Assembly: GCA_028869035.1 (NCBI GenBank)
Contig: JAGWTL010000232.1
Location: 1 to 5,039, forward strand
Direction: 5' to 3'
DNA from: Burkholderiales bacterium
GTDB taxonomy: Bacteria > Pseudomonadota > Gammaproteobacteria > Burkholderiales > Burkholderiaceae_C
DNA length: 5,039 nt
In this document: positions 1 through 4,874 of the stretch, piece by piece
How the letters are laid out: each line of letters starts with the position of its first letter
Numbering within the stretch: position 1 is the first letter of the stretch
Translations under genes and position numbers: made by a program
The notes under the pieces: model-generated
The model's input: the letters and a program-made list of their open reading frames with translations, nothing else
Databases searched by the model: none
What the model was told of the DNA's origin: nothing

Positions 1-817
1 CGAGGTAGACCTCGGAGAGCTTCTCGCCCACGCCGATGATCAGGCCGCCGATGATGGCGCCGGGCACCGAGGTCAGGCCACCCAGGATGATCACGGGCAG
101 TGCGCGCAGGGCGACGGTCGCCAGCGAGAATTGCACGCCCAGCTTGGAGCCCCAGATCATCCCGGCCACCAGCGCCACCACACCGGCCAGGCACCAGACG
201 ATGACCCAGATGCGGTTGAGCGGGATGCCGATGCTCTGCGCGGCCTGGTGGTCGTCGGCCACGGCCCGCAGCGCGCGGCCGGTGGCCGTCTTCTGGAAAA
301 ACAGCGAAAGCCCGGCCACCAGCACGGCGGCGATGGCCGCGGCGAACAGGTCTTCCTGGTTGATCAGCACGCCGCCTTCGAAGACCGACTCGAAGGCGAA
401 GATCGGGTCCTTGGGCATGCCGATGTCGATCTTGTAGATGTCGCTGCCGAACAGGGTCTGGCCCAGGCCTTCCATGAAGTAGGTGATGCCCAGCGTGGCC
501 ATCAGCAGGGTGGCGCCTTCCTGGTTGACCAGGTGGCGCAGCACCAGGCGCTCGATCACCCAGGCCACGACGAACATGACGGCGCCGGCCAGCACGAAGC
601 CAAAGGTATTGGCCAGCCATTTGTTGTCGATCCCGGTCCAGAGAGGGAACCACTCGGCAAAGCGCGCCATGGCCAGGGCCGCGAACAGCACCATGGCGCC
701 CTGCGCGAAGTTGAACACGCCCGAGGCCTTGAAGATCAGCACAAAGCCCAGCGCCACGAGCGAATACAGCATGCCGGCCATCAGGCCGTTGAGCAGGGTC
801 TCAAGAAAAAATGCCAT
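1..817 (-). CDS. livH: LivH-type ABC transporter permease, 3' end beyond window
   Basis: This is an inner-membrane permease of the branched-chain amino acid (HAAT) ABC transporter family. It would pair with a LivM permease and LivG/LivF ATPases. The reading frame is open from the ATG at 817 to the left edge, giving 272 residues. Family members are about 300 residues, so roughly 35-40 C-terminal residues are missing. The start MAFFLETLLNGLMAGMLYSL and the segment FKASGVFNFAQGAM (about 29-42) are typical of LivH. Hydrophobic segments lie near 12-30, 37-52, 72-90, 157-174, 203-222 and 236-262. The cytoplasmic loop that contacts the ATPase is at about 181-199 (RALRAVADDHQAAQSIGIP). The conserved GGLTSVPGAIIGG is at 246-258. 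A Shine-Dalgarno GGAG sits 7 nt before the ATG. The gene follows livG by 109 nt, a gap filled by a palindromic repeat. The substrate is not determinable; the adjacent acyl-CoA synthetase suggests a carboxylic acid rather than an amino acid. Confidence 0.93.
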   Translation of the reverse strand, partial: MAFFLETLLNGLMAGMLYSLVALGFVLIFKASGVFNFAQGAMVLFAALAMARFAEWFPLWTGIDNKWLANTFGFVLAGAVMFVVAWVIERLVLRHLVNQEGATLLMATLGITYFMEGLGQTLFGSDIYKIDIGMPKDPIFAFESVFEGGVLINQEDLFAAAIAAVLVAGLSLFFQKTATGRALRAVADDHQAAQSIGIPLNRIWVIVWCLAGVVALVAGMIWGSKLGVQFSLATVALRALPVIILGGLTSVPGAIIGGLIIGVGEKLSEVYL

Positions 818-824
818 GTCCTAG

Positions 825-828
825 CTCC
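825..828 (-). promoter_or_regulatory. Shine-Dalgarno of the livH-type gene, touching a repeat arm
   Basis: On the minus strand GGAG lies seven bases before the ATG at 817. A second AGG lies closer to the ATG and is a weaker candidate. The first two bases of GGAG (828-827) are also the last two bases of the palindromic repeat at 827-907, so folding of that repeat could affect ribosome access. The ribosome-binding role is inferred from position and sequence. Confidence 0.6.
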
Positions 829-907
829 GTTCGCCCTGAGCCGGTCGTTGGGCTCCTGGCGTGATGAACCGTTGTTGCGGCGGCTTCGACATGCTCAGCC
901 CGAACGG
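827..907. repeat. Palindromic extragenic repeat between livG and livH
   Basis: Two inverted arms fill most of the 109-nt gap between the two transporter genes. The arm at 827-847 begins CCGTTCGCCCTGAGC. The arm at 882-907 reads, on the minus strand, CCGTTCGGGCTGAGCATGTC and onwards. Over 21 aligned positions the arms agree at 17: CCGTTCG, CTGAGC and GTCG match, with two 2-base differences between them. The transcript could fold into a long imperfect hairpin with a 34-nt loop. The 26-nt segment at 882-907 recurs at 1793-1818 in the same orientation with one difference. Such GCTTCGACAAGCTCAGCCC-type palindromes are, from memory, widespread in Comamonadaceae genomes. I see no gene in the gap and no T-tract for an intrinsic terminator. 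Confidence 0.75.
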
Positions 908-926
908 GTGGTTGTGGTTCTTCATA

Positions 927-1712
927 TCAGTGGCTCGTGCCCAGATAGGCCCGGACCACTTCCTCGTTCTTGCGCACGGCGTCGGGTGTGCCGTCGCCGA
1001 TCTTCCTGCCGTAGTCCAGCACCACCACCCGGTCGCTGATGTCCATCACCACGCCCATGTCGTGCTCGATCAGCACCACAGTCGTGCCAAACTCGTCGTT
1101 GATGTCGAGCACGAAGCGGCACATGTCCTGCTTCTCCTCCACGTTCATGCCGGCCATGGGCTCGTCCAGCAGCAGCACCTGCGGCTCCATGGCCAGGGCC
1201 CGGCCCAGGTCCACGCGCTTTTGCAGGCCGTAGGGCAGCTGGCCCACGGGCGTCTTGCGGTGCGCCTGGATCTCCAGGAAGTCGATGATGTGCTCGACGA
1301 ACTCGCGGTGGCGGATCTCCTCGCGCTGGGCCGGGCCGAAACGCAGCGCCTGCAGCAGGATGTTGCTTTTGATCTTGAGGTTGCGCCCGGACATGATGTT
1401 GTCCAGCACGCTCATGCCCTTGAACAGGGCCAGGTTCTGGAAGGTGCGCGCCACGCCCATCTCGGCCACCTGGCGGCTGTTCATGTGGTCGAAGGTCTGC
1501 CCGCGGAAGGTGATGGTGCCGTGCTGCGGCGTGTAGACCCCGTTGATGCAGTTGAGCATGGAGCTCTTGCCCGCGCCATTGGGGCCGATGATGGCGCGGA
1601 TCTCGTGCTCGCGCACGTCGAAGGAGATGTCGGTCAGCGCCTTCACGCCGCCGAAGGCCAGGGAGATGTTCTTCACATCCAGAATCACGTCGCCCAATTT
1701 TCCTTGCGTCAT
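927..1712 (-). CDS. livG: LivG-type ABC transporter ATP-binding protein
   Basis: This is a cytoplasmic ATPase that energises the HAAT-family importer through its permeases. With the ATG at 1712 it has 261 residues, matching the usual LivG length of about 255-260. The nucleotide-binding motifs are complete: Walker A GPNGAGKS (43-50), Q-loop glutamine in TFQNLALF (Q92), signature LPYGLQKRV (159-167), Walker B VLLLDEP (179-185) with E184, and the H-loop histidine in LIEHDM (H217). The signature is the LivG-style variant of LSGGQ. The C-terminal RKNEEVVRAYLG is the short tail typical of the branched-chain subfamily. A GTG at 1751 would add 13 residues, but that stretch lies partly in a palindromic repeat, so I prefer the ATG. 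Its ribosome site is weak (GGGG, 6 nt upstream). The gene lies 115 nt after the acyl-CoA synthetase and 109 nt before the permease, and is probably cotranscribed with both. Confidence 0.95.
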   Translation of the reverse strand: MTQGKLGDVILDVKNISLAFGGVKALTDISFDVREHEIRAIIGPNGAGKSSMLNCINGVYTPQHGTITFRGQTFDHMNSRQVAEMGVARTFQNLALFKGMSVLDNIMSGRNLKIKSNILLQALRFGPAQREEIRHREFVEHIIDFLEIQAHRKTPVGQLPYGLQKRVDLGRALAMEPQVLLLDEPMAGMNVEEKQDMCRFVLDINDEFGTTVVLIEHDMGVVMDISDRVVVLDYGRKIGDGTPDAVRKNEEVVRAYLGTSH

Positions 1713-1734
1713 ACCCAACCCCGCTCGCACTGAG

Positions 1735-1818
1735 CCGCCTGTCCTGAGCACTGCCGAAGGGGTCGAAGTGCTTGTGCATTGCTGGTCTGAAGGGCTTCGA
1801 CAAGCTCAGCCCGAACGG
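1735..1818. repeat. Palindromic extragenic repeat between synthetase gene and livG
   Basis: The strong arm is at 1793-1818 and begins GGCTTCGACAAGCTCAGCCC. It is 25/26 identical to 882-907 and has the same orientation. The opposing arm at about 1735-1768 (CCGCCTGTCCTGAGCACTGC and onwards) is more diverged. It keeps the CTGAGC core and, one base shifted, a CGAAG block. A smaller inverted pair, AGCACT (1747-1752) and AGTGCT (1767-1772), lies inside it. The strong arm starts 9 nt after the synthetase stop codon. The 115-nt gap holds no other feature I can support. Confidence 0.7.
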
Positions 1819-1827
1819 TATTTTTTC

Positions 1828-3777
1828 TCATGCAACCGCCCTCACTGGGGTAAAGGTCTTGGCATCACGGATGGGCAGCGTGGCCGAGACGGTGCCGCTG
1901 CGGCCGTCCTCGAACTTCACCTGGGTCTCGATGAACTGCTCGCTGCGGCCCGCGTAGAGCGCTTCGATCAGCACGGCGTATTTGTCGCCGATGAAACCGC
2001 GGCGCACCTTGCGCGTGCGCGTGAGCTCGTCGTCGTCGGGGTCCAGTTCCTTGTGCAGCACCAGGAAACGCGCGATCTGCGTATCGGCCATGCCGGCCTC
2101 GGTGGCCAGGCCGGCATTGACCTGCTGCACGCACTCGGCCAGCATGTCCAGCACCTGGGGCTTGCCGGCCAGGTCCACGTAACCGCTGTAGGGCAGGCCC
2201 TGGCGCTCGGCCCAGTTGCCCACGGCCTCGAAGTCGATGTTGAGGAAGGCGCAGACCTGCTCGCGGCCGTGGCCGAAAACCACCGCTTCCTTGATCTGCG
2301 GGAAGAACTTGAGCTTGTTCTCGATGTAGTTGGGCGCGAAGATCGCACCCGCCGCCATCTTGCCCACGTCCTTGGCGCGGTCGATGATGATCAGGTGCCC
2401 ATCCGGGTCGATCACACCGGCATCGCCCGTGTGGAAAAACCCCTCGGCGTCCATGACCTCGGCCGTGGCTTCGGGGCGCTTGTAGTACTCCTTGAGCACC
2501 GAGACGCCGCGCACCAGCACCTCGCCGCTGTCGGCAATCCTGATCTCGATGCCCGGCGCCGCCTCGCCCACGCTGTTGAGCTTGACGCGGCCGTTTTTCT
2601 GAATGCAGACGTAGGCGCAGGTCTCGGTCTGGCCGTAGAGCTGCTTGAGGTTGATGCCGATGGAACGGTAGAAGCGGAACAGATCGGGCCCGATGGCCGC
2701 GCCCGCCGTGTAGGCCACGCGGATGCGTGACAGACCCAGCACATTGCGCAGCGGCCCGTAGATCAGCACATTGCCCAGCGCATAGAGCAGGCGGTCGCCC
2801 AGCCCCACGGGTTTTCCGTCCAGGAGCTCGGCGCCGCAGCGGCGCGCCACGGCCATGAACTTGCCGTACAGCCAGCGCTTCGGGGCAGCCGCGTCTTCCA
2901 TGCGGATGGAGACCGAGGTCAGCATGCCCTCGAACACCCGCGGCGGGGCGAAGTAATAACTCGGTCCGATCTCGCGCAGGTCGATGCTCACCGTCTCGGC
3001 CGACTCGGGGCAGTTGATGGTGAAACCCGCCACCAGCCATTGGGCGATGGAAAAGAGGTGGTCCCCCACCCAGGCCGGCGGCAGGTAGGAAATGATGTTG
3101 TCCTCGGGCACCAGGCCGTCCACCTGCACCCCGCCCTGCGCGGCGGCAATGAAACTCGCATGGGTCTGGCACACGCCCTTGGGCCGGCCCGTGGTGCCCG
3201 AGGTGTAGAGGATGACCGACACATCCGAGGGCTCACCCTGGGCCACCGACTTCGCATAGAAGTCCGGATGCGTGCGCTCGTAGGCGCGGCCCAGCTCGAA
3301 CAGGCGCTCGATGCTGATCAGGCCCTCGTGCCGGTAGTTGCGCAGGCCGCGCGGGTCGCCGTAGACGATGTGCTGCAGCAGGCCACCGTCCACATCCTTA
3401 AGGCTCTCGCGCAGCTCCAGCAGCTTGTCGACCTGCTCCTGGTTCTCGGCAAAGGCGTAATGGATCTCAGCGTCCTGCAGCACGAAGGCCATCTCGCTGG
3501 CGATCGCGTCCTGGTACATGGGCACGGGCACCCCGCGCAGGCTCTGCGCCACGACAAAGGCCAGATAGAGATGCGGCCGGTTGTCGCCCACGATGGCCAG
3601 GTTCTGCCCGGGCTTGAAACCCAGGGCCGCCAGGCCGCAGCTCATGAGCTTCACGTCCTCGGCCGCACGCGCCCAGCCCCAGGTCTGCCAGATGCCGTAT
3701 TCCTTCTCGCGCAGGGCCGGGGCTTGCGGCCGCTCGGCTGCGTGCTGCATCAGGAGTCGCGGGAAGGTCGTCTGCAT
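1828..3777 (-). CDS. AMP-forming acyl-CoA synthetase (long-chain-type AMP-binding enzyme)
   Basis: This enzyme should activate a carboxylic acid with ATP to an acyl-AMP and transfer it to coenzyme A. It has 649 residues, longer than E. coli FadD (561) and close to eukaryotic-style long-chain synthetases. Visible motifs are the phosphate loop YTSGTTGRPKG (191-201), the adenine-site YGQTE (381-385), TGD (450-452, with D452 expected to bind the ribose), the hinge DRAKDVGKMAAG (466-477), and a C-terminal LTRTRKVRR (585-593). K590 there aligns with the catalytic lysine of the adenylation step. The DR-KD--K--AG pattern resembles long-chain synthetases more than FadD. The ATG at 3777 is supported by AAGGA six bases upstream, and no signal peptide is seen. 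It is the first gene of the operon with livG and livH, transcribed away from the Crp/Fnr regulator. The acyl substrate is unknown: fatty, dicarboxylic, alicyclic or aromatic acids are all possible. Confidence 0.93.
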   Translation of the reverse strand: MQTTFPRLLMQHAAERPQAPALREKEYGIWQTWGWARAAEDVKLMSCGLAALGFKPGQNLAIVGDNRPHLYLAFVVAQSLRGVPVPMYQDAIASEMAFVLQDAEIHYAFAENQEQVDKLLELRESLKDVDGGLLQHIVYGDPRGLRNYRHEGLISIERLFELGRAYERTHPDFYAKSVAQGEPSDVSVILYTSGTTGRPKGVCQTHASFIAAAQGGVQVDGLVPEDNIISYLPPAWVGDHLFSIAQWLVAGFTINCPESAETVSIDLREIGPSYYFAPPRVFEGMLTSVSIRMEDAAAPKRWLYGKFMAVARRCGAELLDGKPVGLGDRLLYALGNVLIYGPLRNVLGLSRIRVAYTAGAAIGPDLFRFYRSIGINLKQLYGQTETCAYVCIQKNGRVKLNSVGEAAPGIEIRIADSGEVLVRGVSVLKEYYKRPEATAEVMDAEGFFHTGDAGVIDPDGHLIIIDRAKDVGKMAAGAIFAPNYIENKLKFFPQIKEAVVFGHGREQVCAFLNIDFEAVGNWAERQGLPYSGYVDLAGKPQVLDMLAECVQQVNAGLATEAGMADTQIARFLVLHKELDPDDDELTRTRKVRRGFIGDKYAVLIEALYAGRSEQFIETQVKFEDGRSGTVSATLPIRDAKTFTPVRAVA

Positions 3778-3783
3778 CCTGTT

Positions 3784-3788
3784 TCCTT
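3784..3788 (-). promoter_or_regulatory. Shine-Dalgarno of the acyl-CoA synthetase gene
   Basis: AAGGA on the minus strand lies six bases before the ATG at 3777. It is the clearest ribosome-binding site in the window and fixes the synthetase start. Confidence 0.75.
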
Positions 3789-3803
3789 GTGGACTTGCGG
3801 CCC

Positions 3804-3848
3804 ATGGTAGGGCGGTGGTTTGACGTTTTGTTGTCGTTACGACGACAA
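3804..3848 (-). promoter_or_regulatory. Candidate activator-dependent promoter of the synthetase-liv operon
   Basis: On the minus strand TACCAT at 3809-3804 matches four of six bases of a -10 element. The hexamer expected 17 bp upstream (AACAAA, 3832-3827) is a poor -35. A start near 3797 would give a leader of about 20 nt carrying AAGGA. The centre of the inverted repeat (3839.5) then lies about 42 bp upstream, close to the -41.5 position of class II Crp-dependent promoters, where the activator overlaps a weak -35. The hexamers are seen; promoter function is inferred. Confidence 0.35.
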
Positions 3849-3849
3849 T
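3820..3849 (+). promoter_or_regulatory. Candidate sigma-70 promoter of the Crp/Fnr-type regulator
   Basis: TTGACG (3820-3825) matches five of six bases of a -35. GACAAT (3844-3849), 18 bp downstream, matches four of six of a -10. The predicted start is near 3856, giving a leader of about 27 nt before the ATG at 3883. The 18-bp inverted repeat fills the spacer and covers most of the -10, so a protein bound there should block this promoter. Function is inferred from position only. Confidence 0.4.
3831..3848. promoter_or_regulatory. 18-bp inverted repeat, probable operator of the Crp/Fnr-type regulator
   Basis: TTGTCGT-TACG-ACGACAA has perfect 7-bp arms around a 4-bp spacer. Read with Crp geometry, bases 3832-3847 are TGTCG-N6-CGACA. 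They keep the outer TGT/ACA of the Crp consensus TGTGA-N6-TCACA but change the inner bases. It is the only strong palindrome in the 105-bp divergent region, 34 bp from the regulator ATG and 53 bp from the synthetase ATG. Crp/Fnr regulators bind such sites as dimers; that this regulator binds here is inference. Confidence 0.6.
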
Positions 3850-3882
3850 TCAGGGCAATCCCTAGCTGGGACTTACCCGCCC

Positions 3883-4602
3883 ATGACAACCGAATCCAGC
3901 CTGCACCAGCGTCGGCGCGCCCTCACCGAACCTGAACTCGCGGGCATCCCCTGGCTGCCCCGGCTCACGCCGGATGAACGCGCTTATGCCGCGGGGGAGT
4001 TGCAGATCAGCGAAGCCCAACCCGGTGACCTGGTCTGCCGCATGGGCCGGCCCGTGACCTACTGGTTCGGCGTGGTCGACGGCCTGCTCAAGATGAGCAG
4101 CGAAAACGCCGAGGGCCAGTCCCTGACTTTTGCCGGCCTGCCCCCGGGCGGCTGGTTCGGCGAGGGCACGGTGCTCAAGCGCGAGAGCTACCGCTACAAC
4201 GTGCAGACCCTGCGCAAGAGCCTGGTGGCCGGCCTGCCTGTGGAGAGCTTCCACCGCCTGCTGGACCAGTCCATCGGCTTCAACCGCTTCGTGATGAACC
4301 AGCTCAACGAGCGCCTGGGCCAGTTCATCGCGGCGCGCGAGATCGACCGCATGAACAGCCCCGACCTGCGCGTCGCGCGCAGCCTGGCCGCGCTCTTCCA
4401 CCCCGTGCTCTACCCCGGCGTGGGCGAGGTGCTGCGCATCACCCAGCAGGAACTGGCCTATCTGGTGGGCCTGTCACGCCAGCGGGTCAACGAAGCCCTG
4501 GCCAACCTGCAGGCCCAGAACCTGATCCGCATCGAGTACGGCGGCCTGCGCGTGCTCGACCTAGAAGGCCTGAGGTATATGAAGCACCCCCCGAGCGGCT
4601 GA
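3883..4602 (+). CDS. Crp/Fnr-family transcriptional regulator
   Basis: This is a 239-residue DNA-binding regulator. The N-terminal effector domain (about 20-125) has the cyclic-nucleotide-domain fold pattern. FGEGTVLKRESYRYNV (92-107) aligns without gaps to the Crp phosphate-binding cassette: G93, E94 and R104 correspond to Crp G71, E72 and R82, but Crp S83 is replaced by Y105. The dimer helix is at about 127-156. The winged helix-turn-helix starts near 185 with ITQQELAYLVGLSRQRVNEAL (split 186-196 and 197-206). There is a single cysteine (C52), so an Fnr-type iron-sulfur cluster is excluded. I chose the ATG at 3883; an upstream TTG at 3820 would overlap the likely promoter. Its ribosome site is weak (GGGA, 11 nt upstream). 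The last residues, HPPSG, are encoded inside an intergenic repeat. It is divergent from the synthetase-liv operon and is its likely regulator. The effector is unknown; some family members bind non-nucleotide ligands such as aromatics. Confidence 0.92.
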   Translation: MTTESSLHQRRRALTEPELAGIPWLPRLTPDERAYAAGELQISEAQPGDLVCRMGRPVTYWFGVVDGLLKMSSENAEGQSLTFAGLPPGGWFGEGTVLKRESYRYNVQTLRKSLVAGLPVESFHRLLDQSIGFNRFVMNQLNERLGQFIAAREIDRMNSPDLRVARSLAALFHPVLYPGVGEVLRITQQELAYLVGLSRQRVNEALANLQAQNLIRIEYGGLRVLDLEGLRYMKHPPSG

Positions 4603-4611
4603 CGCCGCTCG
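4592..4611 (+). terminator. Hairpin over the regulator stop codon, possible terminator
   Basis: CGAGCGGC (4592-4599) and GCCGCTCG (4604-4611) form a perfect 8-bp GC-rich stem. The 4-base loop TGAC contains the TGA stop codon. No T-tract follows, so a classical intrinsic terminator is not supported. It could slow or end transcription, protect the 3' end, or be only part of the repeat element. Confidence 0.35.
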
Positions 4612-4646
4612 ATGCTCGCGGCCTGAGTCCGCGGCTCTTCAGGCTG

Positions 4647-4672
4647 TCCAAGCCTGCGCAGGCAGGCTTGGA
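4647..4672. terminator. Strong hairpin between convergent genes, possible bidirectional terminator
   Basis: TCCAAGCCTGC (4647-4657) pairs perfectly with GCAGGCTTGGA (4662-4672), an 11-bp stem with loop GCAG. An outer pair, GCGGCTC (4631-4637) and GAGCCGC (4671-4677), shares bases 4671-4672 with it and could extend or compete with it. Symmetry means it would form in transcripts from either side, as suits a gap between convergent genes. Neither side has a T-run, so terminator function is uncertain. Confidence 0.4.
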
Positions 4673-4719
4673 GCCGCAGCCCTCAGCCCTCTCTCGCCTG
4701 CGGCGGAGGGGGGCGCACC

Positions 4720-4856
4720 CAGTGGCCCGGCGAAGCCGGTTCCACGGGTGCCCTGGAACGACCAGCTGCGCGGCCTTGTGCATCCCTGCCAACCCTGACC
4801 GTTACGAAGAGGTCCCAAACCAGGGCGCCCGCGGAGCTGGCTTCGCCAAGCCACTG
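4720..4856. repeat. Long imperfect inverted repeat, 37-nt arms
   Basis: Positions 4720-4756 and the reverse complement of 4820-4856 agree at 31 of 37 positions with no gaps, around a 63-nt centre. All six differences are transitions. The left arm also contains its own hairpin at 4715-4751: GCACCC/GGGTGC, GTGG/CCAC and CCGGC/GCCGG around loop GAA. No reading frame in this stretch looks like a gene. Confidence 0.65.
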
Positions 4857-4874
4857 TGCCACTCGGGGGGTGTC

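Larger units (their letters stand above)
4585..4872. repeat. MITE-like intergenic element with 15-nt terminal inverted repeats
   Basis: CACCCCCCGAGCGGC at 4585-4599 and the reverse complement of 4858-4872 (CACCCCCCGAGTGGC) agree at 14 of 15 positions; identity stops at the outer base on both sides. Between them lie several further hairpins (4647-4672, 4687-4712, 4715-4751) and a long inverted repeat (4720-4856). The left end lies inside the last codons of the regulator. The right end is two bases from the receptor stop codon. I see no transposase and no obvious target-site duplication. From memory, CCCCCCGAGCGGC and GGCGAAGCCGG blocks are common intergenic sequence in Comamonadaceae. A real mobile unit is inference; it may equally be a composite of separate palindromes. 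Confidence 0.5.

Noticed and set aside
131..1733. Plus-strand open frames opposite the livH and livG genes (131-1039, 861-1733)
   Set aside because: They are shadows of LivH and LivG, rich in His, Gln and Gly, without ribosome sites or family motifs.
1543..2730. A 395-codon open frame on the plus strand opposite livG and the synthetase gene
   Set aside because: It lies antisense to two well-supported genes, has low-complexity His/Val/Ala/Gly-rich composition, and shows no recognisable domain. Long antisense frames are expected in GC-rich coding DNA.
1865..3172. A 435-codon minus-strand frame inside the synthetase gene
   Set aside because: It is in a different frame of the same strand as the synthetase, whose motifs are complete and continuous. 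Its composition is Arg/Gly/Pro-rich.
3850..3872. Small hairpin in the regulator leader (AGGG-CAAT-CCCT)
   Set aside because: A 4-bp stem is too short to separate from chance in GC-rich sequence.
3820..3882. Upstream TTG start adding 21 residues to the regulator
   Set aside because: The TTG is the first part of the likely -35 element, the added residues are encoded by the operator palindrome, and the ATG at 3883 gives a normal Crp/Fnr length.
3862..4401. Minus-strand frame opposite the Crp/Fnr-type regulator
   Set aside because: Antisense shadow of a gene with clear effector and helix-turn-helix motifs; the frame has no recognisable motif.
4592..4712. Classical intrinsic terminators in the convergent gap
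   Set aside because: Strong stems exist, but none is followed by a T-run on either strand, so they are listed only as possible terminators.
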